From the NCBI RefSeq assembly GCF_014174305.1, contig NZ_JABEQH010000002.1:62001-126000 (forward strand): 64,000 nt of DNA, read 5' to 3'. The position numbers were made by a program, and so were the translations under genes. Source of the DNA: Gluconacetobacter johannae. GTDB lineage: Bacteria > Pseudomonadota > Alphaproteobacteria > Acetobacterales > Acetobacteraceae. Under the pieces are notes generated by a model, which did no database searches, had not been told where the DNA came from, and was given only the letters and a program-made list of their open reading frames with translations. Positions 28,215 through 38,096 of the stretch are shown here, piece by piece. The stretch's first letter is position 1. Every line of letters starts with the position of its first letter.

Positions 28215-29300
28215 GTGCCTCCCTTACCCGTCGATCTGCTGCGCTGGTACGACCGCCACCGGCGGACGCTGCCCTGGCGGGCCCTGCCCGGCCAGGCTGC
28301 CGACCCCTATCACGTCTGGCTCAGCGAGATCATGCTGCAGCAGACGACCGTGGCGGCCGTCATCCCATATTTCCATCGTTTTCTCGACAGGTTTCCCACG
28401 GTGGCCGACCTGGCGCGCGCCCGGCAGGACGACGTCATGGCCGCGTGGGCGGGCCTGGGCTATTACGCGCGGGCGCGCAACCTGCACGCCTGCGCCCAGG
28501 CGGTGGACCGTGCCGGCGGTTTTCCCCGCGACATGGCGGGACTGCTGGCCCTGCCGGGAGTCGGTCCCTATACCGCGGCCGCCATCGCCGCCATCGCCTT
28601 CGGCCATCCGGTCGTGCCGGTCGACGGCAATGTGGAGCGCGTGACCACCCGCCTGTTCGCCCTGACCGACCCGCTGCCCGCCGCGCGCAAGGCCGTGGCC
28701 CTGCGGGCCGCGACATTGGGCGACGCGGCCGAGGCCCGTGCCCGGCCGTCCGACTTCGCCCAGGCGCTGTTCGATCTGGGGGCGGGGATCTGCACCCCGA
28801 AATCTCCGGCCTGCGCGCTCTGCCCGTGGCAGGGGGCCTGCGCCGGGGCGCGGCTGGGCATCGCCGCCAGCCTGCCGGCCAAGGCGCCGAAGGCCGCCAG
28901 GCCGGTCCGCCACGGGGCGCATTTCCATCTGGCCGACGCCGCGGGAAACGTCCTGCTGCGCCGCCGGCCGGAGCGGGGCCTGCTGGGCGGCATGCTGGAA
29001 CTGCCCGGCACCGCCTGGCGGGCCGAGGCGTGGACCATGACCGAGGCTTTCTCTCATGTCCCGCTGGCCCCCAGGCGGGGGCTGTCGCCATGGCGGTCCA
29101 TGGGGCGGGTGACGCATGTCTTCACCCATTTCACCTTGCATGTGGATGTGTACGCGGCGCGCGTCGACCGCTTCCCCAACAGCATCGCCGAACAGGGTGG
29201 ACTGGTCTGCGGCGAACACGAGCTGGACGGGCTGGCCCTGCCGTCGCTGATGCGTAAATGCCTGCAACTCGCCGGCCGGGCGGACCCTGGCGAAACTTGA
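28215..29300 (+). CDS. mutY: A/G-specific adenine glycosylase MutY
   Basis: 361 residues. Removes adenine opposite 8-oxoguanine. Catalytic Glu38 in WLSEIMLQQT, helix-hairpin-helix LPGVGPYTAAAI with Asp137 in VDGNVERV, and the iron-sulfur cysteines 193, 200, 203 and 209 (C-x6-C-x2-C-x5-C). The C-terminal NUDIX-like domain that recognises oxoG begins near 225. The GTG start at 28215 has only a weak ribosome-binding site; the frame is open upstream across dciA. Confidence 0.93.
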   Translation: MPPLPVDLLRWYDRHRRTLPWRALPGQAADPYHVWLSEIMLQQTTVAAVIPYFHRFLDRFPTVADLARARQDDVMAAWAGLGYYARARNLHACAQAVDRAGGFPRDMAGLLALPGVGPYTAAAIAAIAFGHPVVPVDGNVERVTTRLFALTDPLPAARKAVALRAATLGDAAEARARPSDFAQALFDLGAGICTPKSPACALCPWQGACAGARLGIAASLPAKAPKAARPVRHGAHFHLADAAGNVLLRRRPERGLLGGMLELPGTAWRAEAWTMTEAFSHVPLAPRRGLSPWRSMGRVTHVFTHFTLHVDVYAARVDRFPNSIAEQGGLVCGEHELDGLALPSLMRKCLQLAGRADPGET

Positions 29301-29475
29301 CGAATCGCCGCGCCGTTCCCATGTCGGGGATACGCCACAGGTTCCCGTCATTTTTTCGTTGACGGGGCGTAAACCGGCACGGTTCACTGGAATGTGCGGC
29401 CCGGACGACCGATTTCGTGGTCCCGTTCCGCCGCGCAAGCCTTCGGGGACCGCCCCGATCGGGATGGAGAGCACG

Positions 29476-29616
29476 ATGACCGCCATTTCCGCCTTTCTGT
29501 CGTCATCCCTGCCGCTGCTGTGCGTGTCCGTGCTGATGGGCTGTGCCGCGATCCAGGCGTGGCGCGCCCAGCCCGCACCTCGTGCGGTGCCCGTGCGGGT
29601 GCGCGACCGTCGCTGA
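29476..29616 (+). CDS. small single-span membrane protein
   Basis: 46 residues from ATG 29476 (GGAG six bases upstream; ATG 29464 in frame is an alternative). MTAISAFLSSSLPLLCVSVLMGCAAIQAW forms one membrane helix, followed by a short basic tail ending VPVRVRDRR. No known family. The size and good ribosome-binding site make it a plausible small protein. Confidence 0.45.
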   Translation: MTAISAFLSSSLPLLCVSVLMGCAAIQAWRAQPAPRAVPVRVRDRR

Positions 29617-29714
29617 CGCGGCGCAGGTCTCAGCCGTCCCCTCCGTCGCCGGGGCAGGGGTCGGGATGCGGGTGTTTTGCCAGGACGCGCGCCATCCTGT
29701 AGCAGAATGACCTG

Positions 29715-30752
29715 ATGACCTTCCTGACCATCCGTCCCGACGCGCCCGCGACGCCCGGCCCAGCGCGCATCGGCGTTCTGCTGACCAATCTGGGGACCCC
29801 GGACGGAACCGGTTATCAGGCCATCCGGCGCTATCTGTCGGAATTCCTGTCCGACCGTCGCATCATCGAAGCCAGCCCCGCCATCTGGCAACCCATCCTG
29901 CAAGGCCCCATCCTGACCCTGCGCCCGCGCAGGACGGGGGCCGCCTATCGCCGCATCTGGCATGCCGAACGCGACGAAAGCCCGTTGCGTACCCACACCC
30001 GCGCGCAGGCCGAGGGGCTGGCCGAACGGCTGGCCGCCGACGGCGTGGCGGTGGAATGGGCCATGCGGTACGGCAAGCCGGCGGTCCTGTCGGGGCTCGA
30101 CCGGCTGCTGCGCCGTGGCTGCGACCGGATCCTGCTGCTGCCGCTCTATCCCCAGTACAGCGCCACCACGACGGCCACCGCCAACGACCAGGCCTTTCGC
30201 GCGCTGATGCGGCTGCGTAACCAGCCGGCCATCCGGACCGTACCGCCGTTCCCCGACCATCCGCTGTATATCGACGCCCTGGCCCGATCGGTGCGCGAGA
30301 CGCTGGCGAACCTGCCGTTCGCGCCGCAGCGGATCGTGGCCTCGTTCCACGGGCTGCCCCGCGATTACGTCGCCCGGGGCGATCATTATCCCCAGGATTG
30401 CGAACGCACGATCGTCGCCCTGCGCCGGGCGCTGGACATGGACGAGGCGACCATGCCCCTGACCTACCAGTCGCGCTTCGGCCCCGCGCGCTGGCTGGAA
30501 CCCTATACCGCGCCGCTGGTGCACGCCTTGCCCGCGCAGGGCATCACCCGTGTCGCGGTCATCATGCCGGGCTTCATGGCCGATTGCATCGAAACGCTGG
30601 ACGAGATCGGCAACGAGGTCCGCGCCGGATTCATCGCCGCCGGCGGGACCGATTTCGCGCTGATCCCCTGCCTGAACGCGGCCCCGGCCGCGATCGACCT
30701 GCTGGAAGCCCTGGCAAGGCGGGAACTGGCGGGCTGGCTGGAGCCCGCCTGA
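29715..30752 (+). CDS. hemH: ferrochelatase
   Basis: 345 residues. Inserts Fe2+ into protoporphyrin IX. IGVLLTNLGTPD start, LPLYPQYSATTTA, catalytic His212 in VASFHGLPRDY, and the acidic metal-path motif GFMADCIETLDEIG. No CxxC iron-sulfur cluster is evident in the C-terminus. Inner-membrane-associated. Confidence 0.95.
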   Translation: MTFLTIRPDAPATPGPARIGVLLTNLGTPDGTGYQAIRRYLSEFLSDRRIIEASPAIWQPILQGPILTLRPRRTGAAYRRIWHAERDESPLRTHTRAQAEGLAERLAADGVAVEWAMRYGKPAVLSGLDRLLRRGCDRILLLPLYPQYSATTTATANDQAFRALMRLRNQPAIRTVPPFPDHPLYIDALARSVRETLANLPFAPQRIVASFHGLPRDYVARGDHYPQDCERTIVALRRALDMDEATMPLTYQSRFGPARWLEPYTAPLVHALPAQGITRVAVIMPGFMADCIETLDEIGNEVRAGFIAAGGTDFALIPCLNAAPAAIDLLEALARRELAGWLEPA

Positions 30753-30759
30753 AGAAAAA

Positions 30760-30864
30760 TCGGGCGTTGCCCGAACCCACCAGGGCCTGAGGCCCTGGAC
30801 CCCGATCAAGGACTGGGTTCCCAAAGGGCAATGCCCTTTGGCGGGTTCAGGGCAGCGCCCTGAT
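30760..30864. repeat. modular intergenic hairpin repeat, copy 9 (complete reference copy)
   Basis: The most complete copy: CGGGCGTTGCCCG, AACCCA, CCAGGGCCTGAGGCCCTGG, ACCCCGATCAAGGACTGGG spacer, CCAAAGGGCAATGCCCTTTGG, CGGGTT, CAGGGCAGCGCCCTG. Four hairpins in a row between hemH and the convergent secreted-protein gene. Confidence 0.92.
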
Positions 30865-30883
30865 GCTTGGCCGACGCGGCGCC

Positions 30884-31246
30884 TCAATGCCCCGGCGGCG
30901 GAGCCGGCGGATGCTCGGCGTCATACAGCGTGGCCTTCTGCTCGTCCGTCTTGCGGTTCCGGTAACGTTCCGCCAGGCTCATATGCGGGTCGGCGGGATG
31001 TTCCTTGTCATACAGCGCGGCCTTCTCGCGCAGGCCCTTGCGATATTCGTGGCGGGTATACATGCCGGCGACACACCCCCCGGCGGCCCCGAGGACGCCA
31101 TGATGGGCCAGATGCCCACCGACCGCGCCGACCGCGCCATATTTCAGGCAGCCGCCGGGTTCGGCCCGCGCGTCGGTCGCAACGCCCGCCGCCAGCAGGC
31201 CGGCGGCCATCAGAACGGGCGCGACGCATTTCCGCAAACTCATCAT
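30884..31246 (-). CDS. secreted glycine-zipper protein
   Basis: 120 residues from MMSLRKC. Signal peptide (VAPVLMAAGLLAAGVATDARA), then a Gly/Ala/His segment with small-residue spacing (KYGAVGAVGGHLAHHGVLGAAGGCVAG), and a basic-acidic tail with an approximately repeated unit (KAALYDKEHPADPH and KATLYDAEHPPAPP). Resembles glycine-zipper periplasmic proteins; function unknown. Confidence 0.65.
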   Translation of the reverse strand: MMSLRKCVAPVLMAAGLLAAGVATDARAEPGGCLKYGAVGAVGGHLAHHGVLGAAGGCVAGMYTRHEYRKGLREKAALYDKEHPADPHMSLAERYRNRKTDEQKATLYDAEHPPAPPPGH

Positions 31247-31346
31247 CTCTCGTATCCAATTTCGATTGCCGGACATCGGGACGGAACCGCCCGTCCCGTG
31301 CCTCGGACAGGCATCATGTAACATAATATGTCATGGCTGTGGCGTG

Positions 31347-31985
31347 TCACGGCCGGTCGCAACTTTCGGTCAGGCGGTTGAAGACCAGCCCCTTGCTGCA
31401 GGTGACGACGGGCGACTGCATCGGCGCACCCTGCGGCGGCGCGACGCTGTAGGGCTGCTGATACGGCTGATAGGGCTGCTGCGGGTAGGCGCCGGGGGCC
31501 GCCGTGCCGGGGGAATAGGGGTAATAGCCGGGCGGGTATCCCGCGCTGCCGTCATATCCATCGTCATACCCGCCATCGTACGACCCGTACGAGGACGCCG
31601 CCGCGCCGGCCGCCACGCCCAGAACCGCGCCGAATGCCAGCGGCCAGCCCCAGCCGCCATAATAGCCGCCGTAATACGGATAGCCGCCCCATCCCCAGCC
31701 GCCATAATAGGGCCGGTAGCCCCAGCCGCCGCCGCGCCAGCCACCCCCGCGCCATCCCCAGCCACCGCCGCCGCCATGCCAGCCGCCACCGCCGTGCCAG
31801 CCGCCGCCGCCACCACCATGCCAGCCACCGCCGCCACCGTGCCAGCCGCCACCGCCCCCACCGCCGTGCCAGCCACCGCCACCGCCCCCATGACCGCCGC
31901 CGCCATGTTGCGCCCAGGCGATCTGCCCTCCGGCCGTCGTCCCGAGCATCAGGGCTGCCGCCCCCAGAACCAGAAATCGCCGCAT
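31347..31985 (-). CDS. Gly/Trp/His-rich secreted repeat protein
   Basis: 212 residues from MRRFLVLG (GGGAGG precedes the start). Signal peptide with cleavage after IAWA, then many GGGGGWHGG units (about 25-80), aromatic YYGGWGWGGYPYYGG units, a glycine-zipper AFGAVLGVAAGAAASSYGS, a Tyr/Pro/Gln region, and a C-terminal CSKGLVFNRLTESC pair that may form a disulfide. Likely surface or periplasmic. Repeat-rich DNA here is prone to length change. Confidence 0.7.
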   Translation of the reverse strand: MRRFLVLGAAALMLGTTAGGQIAWAQHGGGGHGGGGGGWHGGGGGGGWHGGGGGWHGGGGGGWHGGGGWHGGGGGWGWRGGGWRGGGWGYRPYYGGWGWGGYPYYGGYYGGWGWPLAFGAVLGVAAGAAASSYGSYDGGYDDGYDGSAGYPPGYYPYSPGTAAPGAYPQQPYQPYQQPYSVAPPQGAPMQSPVVTCSKGLVFNRLTESCDRP

Positions 31986-32079
31986 GACCGGACCTCCCTT
32001 TCCATGCCCCTTCATATAGGTGGTCATGTGGGCCGATTCAGGTTGCGCCGGTATCGATATGTAACGCGGCCCCGGGGGG

Positions 32080-32922
32080 TCAGGACCGGTGACGCTCTTC
32101 CCACTGGGCGATCACTTCCATGACGGCGGCCGAGGTTTCCTCGATCGAACGCTGGCTGACATCCACCAGGGGCCAGCCGTGCCGGGCGCACACGCGCCGC
32201 GCCCAGCGGACTTCCTCCTCGACCTGCTCGGGGTCGACATAAGGGTTGTTACGCATCACCAGGTCCATCCGCCGGTCGGCCATCACATCCAGCCTGTGCC
32301 GCCGGATACCGATCAGCACGTCGGGATCTATGGTCAGCCCGACCACCGGCCGGGACAGATGCTCCAGCTCGTCCGGCAGCGGCAGGTTGGGGATCAGCGG
32401 CACGTTCGCCGCCTTGACGCCGCAATTGGCCAGGTAGAACGAGGTCGGGGTCTTGGAGGCGCGCGACACCCCCACCAGCACCACGTCGGCGTGCGACAGG
32501 CCGCCCATTTCCTGCCCGTCATCATGGGCCAGCACGAAATGCATGGCGTCGATGCGGCGGAAATAGGCATCGTCCATCACATACTGGCCGCCCGGCCGGG
32601 CGATGGCGGCCTCGCCCAGCTCGTCCTGCAGGATGTTGGTGACCGGGTCCAGCACGTTAATCAGCCGGACGCCGATATGCCCGCACCCGACGGTCAGCTC
32701 GTGCCGCAGCCGGGGGTCGACGACCGACGACAGGACCGGCCCCGGATCCTGCGCGATCCCTTCGAGCGCGCGCCGCAATTGCGAGCGCGTCCGCAGCAGG
32801 TTCCAGCGATGGTAGGTGACGTCGGCATGGCTGAACTGCGCCACCGAGGCGCGAACGAGGGAATCCAGCGTCTGCCCCGTCGCGTCCGAGGCCAGATGCA
32901 GCACGATATGATGCGATGGCAT
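32080..32922 (-). CDS. pyruvate phosphate dikinase regulatory protein (DUF299)
   Basis: 280 residues. Bifunctional Ser/Thr kinase and phosphorylase that switches PPDK or PEP synthase by modifying the Thr near the catalytic His. Family features: [17 protein letters not shown] start, nucleotide loop [11 protein letters not shown] (151-161), and C-terminal [13 protein letters not shown]. It stands 88 bp downstream of ppdK on the same strand, so PPDK rather than PEP synthase is the target by context. Confidence 0.92.
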   Translation of the reverse strand: MPSHHIVLHLASDATGQTLDSLVRASVAQFSHADVTYHRWNLLRTRSQLRRALEGIAQDPGPVLSSVVDPRLRHELTVGCGHIGVRLINVLDPVTNILQDELGEAAIARPGGQYVMDDAYFRRIDAMHFVLAHDDGQEMGGLSHADVVLVGVSRASKTPTSFYLANCGVKAANVPLIPNLPLPDELEHLSRPVVGLTIDPDVLIGIRRHRLDVMADRRMDLVMRNNPYVDPEQVEEEVRWARRVCARHGWPLVDVSQRSIEETSAAVMEVIAQWEERHRS

Positions 32923-33010
32923 GCGTGTATGGCCCCGGAACCCCCGTGGGGGCGGAGATGATCGACGCGGCCGGGTATGCGCGGTGCGCGCATGCCCGGC
33001 CGGCCTGTCG

Positions 33011-35701
33011 TCAGCGGCTATCGGCGTGCAGCGGACGCTTCTGCTCGTCCTGGCGGGCCAGGGCGGCCTGCGCCGCCGCCAGGCGCGCGATCGGCACCCG
33101 GAACGGCGAGCAGGACACGTAGTCCAGCCCGACCGATTCGAAGAACGCGATCGAGGCCGGATCGCCCCCATGCTCGCCGCACACGCCCAGCTTCAGGCCC
33201 GGCTTCGTGCGGCGTCCCTTCTCGACCCCCATCGCCACAAGCTGGCCTACGCCTTCCTGGTCGATGGAGATGAACGGGTCGCGCGGGATCAGGTCATATT
33301 CCAGATAGAACGGCATGAACGTGCCCGCGTCGTCGCGCGACAGGCCGAACGTGGTCTGCGTCAGGTCGTTGGTGCCGAACGAGAAGAAATCCGCGTCCTG
33401 CGCGATCCGGTCGGCCGTCAGCGCTGCGCGCGGCAGTTCGATCATGGTGCCGATGCTGTATTCCAGCACCACGCCGGCCGCCGCCACCACCCCGGCCGCC
33501 ACGGCCTCGACATTCGCGCGGGTGCGGCGCAGTTCGGTTTCCATGCCCACCAGCGGGATCATGATTTCCGGCACCACCTGCTGTCCGCTCTCGCCGGACA
33601 CCGCGATGGCGGCCTCGATGATCGCGCGGGCCTGCATGGCGTACAGTTCCGGATAGGTCAGGCCCAGGCGGCAGCCGCGATGGCCCAGCATCGGGTTGGA
33701 TTCCGACAGCGCCGCCTTGCGCGCCGCCAGGGCCTCGACGCTTTCGCCCAGCGCCGCCGCGACCTCGGCCAGTTCGGCATCGCCATGCGGCAGGAATTCA
33801 TGCAGCGGCGGGTCCAGCAGGCGGATCGTCACCGGCAGCCCCGCCATGATGCGGAACAGCGCCGTGAAATCCTCGCGCTGGAACGGCAGCAGCGCGTCGA
33901 TGGCGCGCGTCCGCGCGGCGTCGTCGCCCGCCATAATCATCTGCCGCACGAAGCCGATGCGGTCCGGGGCGAAGAACATGTGCTCGGTCCGGCACAGGCC
34001 GATCCCCTCGGCGCCGAAATGGCGCGCGGTCTCGGCGTCCTCGGGCGTTTCGGCGTTGGCGCGGATCTTCATCCGGCGCGTGCGGTCGGCCCAGCCCATC
34101 AGGGTCGAGAAATCGCCCGACAGGGTGGGTTCGATCGTCCCGACCCGGCCGGCGAAGACTTCGCCCGTCGCGCCGTCCAGCGTGATCCACTCGCCTTCGT
34201 GCAGAACGGTGCCGCCGACCGACAGCGTGCGCGCGCGATAATCCACATGGATCCCGCCGGCGCCGGCGACGCAGACGCGCCCCATGCCGCGCGCCACCAC
34301 GGCGGCGTGCGACGTCATGCCGCCACGGGTTGTCAGGACGCCGCGCGCGGCATGCATGCCGTGCACGTCCTCGGGCGAGGTCTCGATCCGGACCAGGATC
34401 ACGTCCTCGCCCCGGGCGGCGCGGATTTCCACGTCCTCGGCCGTGAAGACGATGGCGCCTGCCGCCGCCCCCGGCGATGCCGGCAGCCCGCGGCTCAGCA
34501 GCGTGCGCGGGGCGTCGGGGTCCAGCGTGGGGTGCAGCAGCTGGTCCAGCGACGAGGGGGGCACCCGGCGGATGGCCTCCTCATGCGTAATCAGCCCTTC
34601 CTCGGCCATGCTGATGGCGATCCGCAGCGCGGCGGCGGCGGTGCGCTTGCCGGTGCGGGTCTGCAACATGTACAGGCGGTTGCCCTGGACCGTGAATTCG
34701 ATGTCCTGCATGTCGCGGTAATGGCGTTCCAGGATATCGCGCACCGCCAGCAGCTCGCGATAGGCGTCGGGCAGCGCCTTTTCCATCGACACCTCGTCGC
34801 CACGGGCGCGGGCCTCGGACATCGGCTGGGGGGTGCGGATGCCGGCCACCACGTCCTCGCCCTGGGCGTTGATGAGGTATTCGCCGTAGAAGACGTTCTC
34901 GCCGGTGGACGGGTCGCGGGTGAAGCACACACCGGTGGCGCAATCCTCGCCCATGTTGCCGAACACCATGGCCTGCACGTTGACCGCCGTGCCCCAGCTT
35001 GCCGGAATGTCGTGCAGGCGGCGATAGGTGTTGGCGCGCGGGTTCATCCACGACCCGAACACCGCCCCGATCGCGCCCCACAGCTGTTCGTGCGGGTCCA
35101 TCGGGAACGCGGCCCCGGTCTCGCGCAGCACGATCTCCTTGTAGCCCGCGACGACGTCCTGCCAGTCCTCGGCCGACAGGCGGGTATCGTCCTGCACGCC
35201 GGTCGCGCGCTTGGTCTCCTCGATCAGGTCCTCGAAACGGTGATGCGACACGCCGAGCACGACCGAGCCGTACATCTGGATGAAGCGGCGATAGCTGTCC
35301 CAGGCGAAGCGCGGATCGCCCGACGAGGCCGCCAGCCCTTCCACCGTGCTGTCGTTCAGGCCCAGGTTGAGGACGGTGTCCATCATGCCCGGCATCGACA
35401 CCCGCGCGCCCGAGCGGACCGAGACCAGAAGCGGGGCGGCCGGGTCGCCGAAGCGCAGGCCCAGCGTGGCCTCGATACCGTGCAGGGCCGCGTCGACCTG
35501 CGCCTTCAGTTCAGCGGGATAGGTCCGGCCGTTGTCATAGAAGCTGGTGCAGACTTCGGTGGTGATCGTGAAGCCCGGCGGCACGGGCAGGCCGATCGCC
35601 GCCATTTCCGCAAGGTTGGCGCCCTTGCCGCCCAGCAGATCGCGCATGCCGGCGCTGCCTTCGTTGGCGCCGCTTCCGAACCCATAGACCCACTTTGTCA
35701 T
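33011..35701 (-). CDS. ppdK: pyruvate, phosphate dikinase
   Basis: 896 residues, full-length. Reversible pyruvate + ATP + Pi to PEP + AMP + PPi. N-terminal ATP-grasp domain (start [28 protein letters not shown]), swivelling domain with phosphohistidine His465 in [15 protein letters not shown] (the regulatory Thr463 lies two residues before it), and the PEP/pyruvate barrel with Cys near the end in [12 protein letters not shown] key gluconeogenic enzyme when growing on C2-C4 acids. AAGGAGATACCGAG precedes the start. Confidence 0.96.
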   Translation of the reverse strand: MTKWVYGFGSGANEGSAGMRDLLGGKGANLAEMAAIGLPVPPGFTITTEVCTSFYDNGRTYPAELKAQVDAALHGIEATLGLRFGDPAAPLLVSVRSGARVSMPGMMDTVLNLGLNDSTVEGLAASSGDPRFAWDSYRRFIQMYGSVVLGVSHHRFEDLIEETKRATGVQDDTRLSAEDWQDVVAGYKEIVLRETGAAFPMDPHEQLWGAIGAVFGSWMNPRANTYRRLHDIPASWGTAVNVQAMVFGNMGEDCATGVCFTRDPSTGENVFYGEYLINAQGEDVVAGIRTPQPMSEARARGDEVSMEKALPDAYRELLAVRDILERHYRDMQDIEFTVQGNRLYMLQTRTGKRTAAAALRIAISMAEEGLITHEEAIRRVPPSSLDQLLHPTLDPDAPRTLLSRGLPASPGAAAGAIVFTAEDVEIRAARGEDVILVRIETSPEDVHGMHAARGVLTTRGGMTSHAAVVARGMGRVCVAGAGGIHVDYRARTLSVGGTVLHEGEWITLDGATGEVFAGRVGTIEPTLSGDFSTLMGWADRTRRMKIRANAETPEDAETARHFGAEGIGLCRTEHMFFAPDRIGFVRQMIMAGDDAARTRAIDALLPFQREDFTALFRIMAGLPVTIRLLDPPLHEFLPHGDAELAEVAAALGESVEALAARKAALSESNPMLGHRGCRLGLTYPELYAMQARAIIEAAIAVSGESGQQVVPEIMIPLVGMETELRRTRANVEAVAAGVVAAAGVVLEYSIGTMIELPRAALTADRIAQDADFFSFGTNDLTQTTFGLSRDDAGTFMPFYLEYDLIPRDPFISIDQEGVGQLVAMGVEKGRRTKPGLKLGVCGEHGGDPASIAFFESVGLDYVSCSPFRVPIARLAAAQAALARQDEQKRPLHADSR

Positions 35702-36205
35702 CTCGGTATCTCCTTGCGCCCCGTATTCTTTCTGCGTGAAACGTAGGCATTCCTCTGGCCCGAACTTTTCTTGATCTTGCTTGTTCGGGCGCCGCCCTGC
35801 CTTCTTAGCTGTTCAGATCGCGGATTTCGATCTTTTTATTATGACGGAACCTGTCTGGTCCTGACCTGTTTTTGGGCTTGCGCGGCCGTACGGGCGGGGT
35901 GCGGCGGCCGGCGCCGATGTGGACTGCGTGGCAAGCATGGCCGGCGTGCGCCAGGATGGGGCGTACGGGGCGGGCATCTTCGGCCGTCATTATTGTGAAC
36001 GATCTTTCCGGACGCCTGTTCTTTCGATGCCGACGCGATGCCCCGCGCGGCAGGGGGCTGCTTCCCGCCCACGCCGCCGATTTTTCCTGCCGGGGCATGG
36101 GAAATCCGGCAATCCGGGCGCAACGACGCCCGCGCCTGTCCGGTTGACAGGCCCACGCGAATGGGCGACGTCTGCCCTAATCAACAAGAAAAAAGGCGCA
36201 TCGGG
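35702..36205. other. intergenic region between ppdK and the DUF3311 gene
   Basis: About 500 bp between divergent genes, with no supported gene. A small hairpin AGATCG/CGATCT with a T-rich tail at 35815-35840 resembles a weak plus-strand terminator, though no plus-strand gene ends before it. TTGACA at 36144-36149 could be a -35 for the DUF3311 gene, but no good -10 is at 16-18 bp. Promoters for both flanking genes must be here. Confidence 0.4.
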
Positions 36206-36385
36206 ATGAAAATGCTCCGTCTGGCGTTGCTGCTGCCGTTCCTGGGGCTGTTATGGCTTCCATTCTATGACCGGATCGAACCCTCGTTCCTGGGGTTTCC
36301 ATTCTTCTACTGGTACCAGCTGGCCTGGGTGCCGCTGACGTCGCTGCTGGTCCTGCTGGTCTGGAAGAAGGGCGCGCGTTCATGA
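36206..36385 (+). CDS. DUF3311 small membrane protein
   Basis: 59 residues, two membrane helices (MLRLALLLPFLGLLWLPFYDR and FYWYQLAWVPLTSLLVLLVW). DUF3311 proteins are usually encoded directly before a sodium:solute symporter, as here, and probably serve as a small partner subunit. Stop overlaps the symporter start by 4 bp. Confidence 0.88.
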   Translation: MKMLRLALLLPFLGLLWLPFYDRIEPSFLGFPFFYWYQLAWVPLTSLLVLLVWKKGARS

Positions 36386-37851
36386 CCGCCCAGGCGCCCG
36401 GCCCCGTGGCCCTGATCGTCTTCATCCTGTTCTTCGCCGCCACGATCCTTCTGGGCAGCACCGTCAGCTGGTGGCGTGCCCACCGGCCCGCGCACGGCGC
36501 CGACAAGTCCGAGGACTGGGGCCTGGGCGGCCGGCAATTCGGCACCTGGGTCACATGGTTCCTGGTCGGCGGCGATTTCTATACCGCCTATACCGTGATC
36601 GCGGTGCCCGCGCTGGTCTACGCCACCGGGGCGTTCGGTTTCTTCGCGCTGCCTTATACGATCATCGTCTATCCGTTCGTGTTCCTGGTCATGCCCATCC
36701 TGTGGCGGATCGCGCATGCCGGCCGGCATGCCACGGCGGCGGACATCGTGCGCGCGCGCTTCGGCAGCCGCCCGCTGGAACTGGCGATCGCCTGCAGCGG
36801 CCTGGTCGCGGTCATGCCCTATATCGCCCTGCAGCTGATCGGCATCCGCACCGTGATCGCGGCGCTGGGCCTGCCGGGCGAAATCCCGCTGATCGTCGCC
36901 TTCGTGTCGCTGGCCGCCTATACGTGGCTGGGCGGGCTGCACGCCCCGGCGCTGACGGCGTTCATCAAGGACATCATGATCTATATCGCGGTGCTGGCCG
37001 CCGTGATCGTCATTCCGGTGCATCTGGGCGGATATGCCGCGATGTTCGCCACCGCCGCGCAGCACCTGCCCAAACCCCAGGGCAACCACGCGCTGATGGC
37101 CGGGCAGGCCGTGCCCTACGCGACATTGGCGCTGTCGTCGGCGCTGGCGGCATTCCTGTATCCGCACACGCTGACCGGCGTGCTGGCCGCACGCTCGGCC
37201 GATACGATCCGCAAGAACGCGGTCATGCTGCCGGCCTATACGCTGCTGCTGGGCCTGATCGCGATGCTGGGCCTGATGGCGCATGCCGCGGGAATCGTGA
37301 CGACCCATTCCTCGTCGGTCGTGCCGCTGCTGTTCCTGGCCATCTTCCCTTCCTGGTTCAGCGGCTTCTGTTTCGCCGCCGTCGCCGTCGGCGCGCTGGT
37401 GCCCGCCGCGGTCATGGCCATCGGCGCTGCGAACCTGGTGACCCGCAACATCCTCACCGGGCGGGGGCAGGACGTCGGGGCCGCCCGGATCGTCGCCTTC
37501 GGCGTCAAGCTGGGCGCGCTGGCCTGCGTGCTGTTCCTGAATGCCCAGTTCGCCATCGACCTGCAATTGCTGGGCGGGTTGTGGATCCTGCAGACCTTCC
37601 CGGCGCTGGTGCTGGGCCTGACGCGGATCCGTTTCTCGGCCGGCGCGATGCTGCTGGGCTGGGTGATCGGGACGGTGTTCGGGACGTACCTGTGCTTCCA
37701 GGACGGGTTGAAACCCACCCATGTCCTGGCCCTGGGCGGCCTGCACCAGGCGGTTTCGACCGGTCTGCTGGCGTTGGTGGTCAATATCGGCGTGGTGGCC
37801 GTCGCCACCGTTCTGGTCCCCGGCCGCCGCACGGAAACCACCGTCGCCTGA
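36382..37851 (+). CDS. sodium:solute symporter family permease (MctP-like)
   Basis: 489 residues with about 13 membrane segments, SSSF family. Conserved features: WGLGGRQFGTWVTWFLVGGDFYTAYTVIAVPALVYATGA, and FYPHTLTGVLAARSADTIRKNAVMLP in the middle. Similar proteins with a DUF3311 partner import monocarboxylates such as lactate, pyruvate or acetate. Near ppdK, a role in feeding C2/C3 acids into gluconeogenesis is a reasonable inference. Confidence 0.85.
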   Translation: MTAQAPGPVALIVFILFFAATILLGSTVSWWRAHRPAHGADKSEDWGLGGRQFGTWVTWFLVGGDFYTAYTVIAVPALVYATGAFGFFALPYTIIVYPFVFLVMPILWRIAHAGRHATAADIVRARFGSRPLELAIACSGLVAVMPYIALQLIGIRTVIAALGLPGEIPLIVAFVSLAAYTWLGGLHAPALTAFIKDIMIYIAVLAAVIVIPVHLGGYAAMFATAAQHLPKPQGNHALMAGQAVPYATLALSSALAAFLYPHTLTGVLAARSADTIRKNAVMLPAYTLLLGLIAMLGLMAHAAGIVTTHSSSVVPLLFLAIFPSWFSGFCFAAVAVGALVPAAVMAIGAANLVTRNILTGRGQDVGAARIVAFGVKLGALACVLFLNAQFAIDLQLLGGLWILQTFPALVLGLTRIRFSAGAMLLGWVIGTVFGTYLCFQDGLKPTHVLALGGLHQAVSTGLLALVVNIGVVAVATVLVPGRRTETTVA

Positions 37852-37890
37852 AACGTCTGGCCGAGTGTCGGGACGGCGCACCGGCAGACA

Positions 37891-38030
37891 GGCCGGGCGC
37901 TGCCCGAACCCGCAAGGGCCTCGGCCCTTGACCCACCAAAGGGGCCAAGCCCTTTGGAAACCCAGGACTTCATGAAACGAATGGGATGCAAGGGCCGAGG
38001 CCCTTGCCGGGTTCGGGCAGCGCCCGACCT
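37891..38030. repeat. modular intergenic hairpin repeat, copy 10 (head-to-head pair)
   Basis: Two elements face each other. Left: CGGGCGCTGCCCG, AACCC, GCAAGGGCCTCGGCCCTTG, then CCAAAGGGGCCAAGCCCTTTGG. Right, in opposite orientation: AAACCCAGGACTTCATGAAACG, AATGGGAT, GCAAGGGCCGAGGCCCTTGC, CGGGTT, CGGGCAGCGCCCG. The outer modules are inverted copies of each other across about 140 bp, so a large hairpin is possible. Located between the convergent symporter and GT61 genes. Confidence 0.88.
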
Positions 38031-38096
38031 GCCTTTTCCCATATAGCTTTGGTACCTATGGGACACCGCCTCGAAGCGGGCCGCCGAAGGGTCCAT

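Noticed and set aside
31266-32123. Long plus-strand ORF opposite the Gly-rich gene
   Set aside because: Its Pro/Ala/Thr-rich product is the antisense of GGW repeats; the minus frame has signal peptide and ribosome-binding site.
32921-35746. 941-codon plus-strand ORF opposite ppdK
   Set aside because: Arg/His/Gly-rich shadow frame caused by high GC; ppdK on the minus strand is unambiguous.
36144-36205. TTGACA as a sigma70 -35 box for the DUF3311 gene
   Set aside because: No acceptable -10 hexamer at 16-18 bp, so not listed as a promoter.
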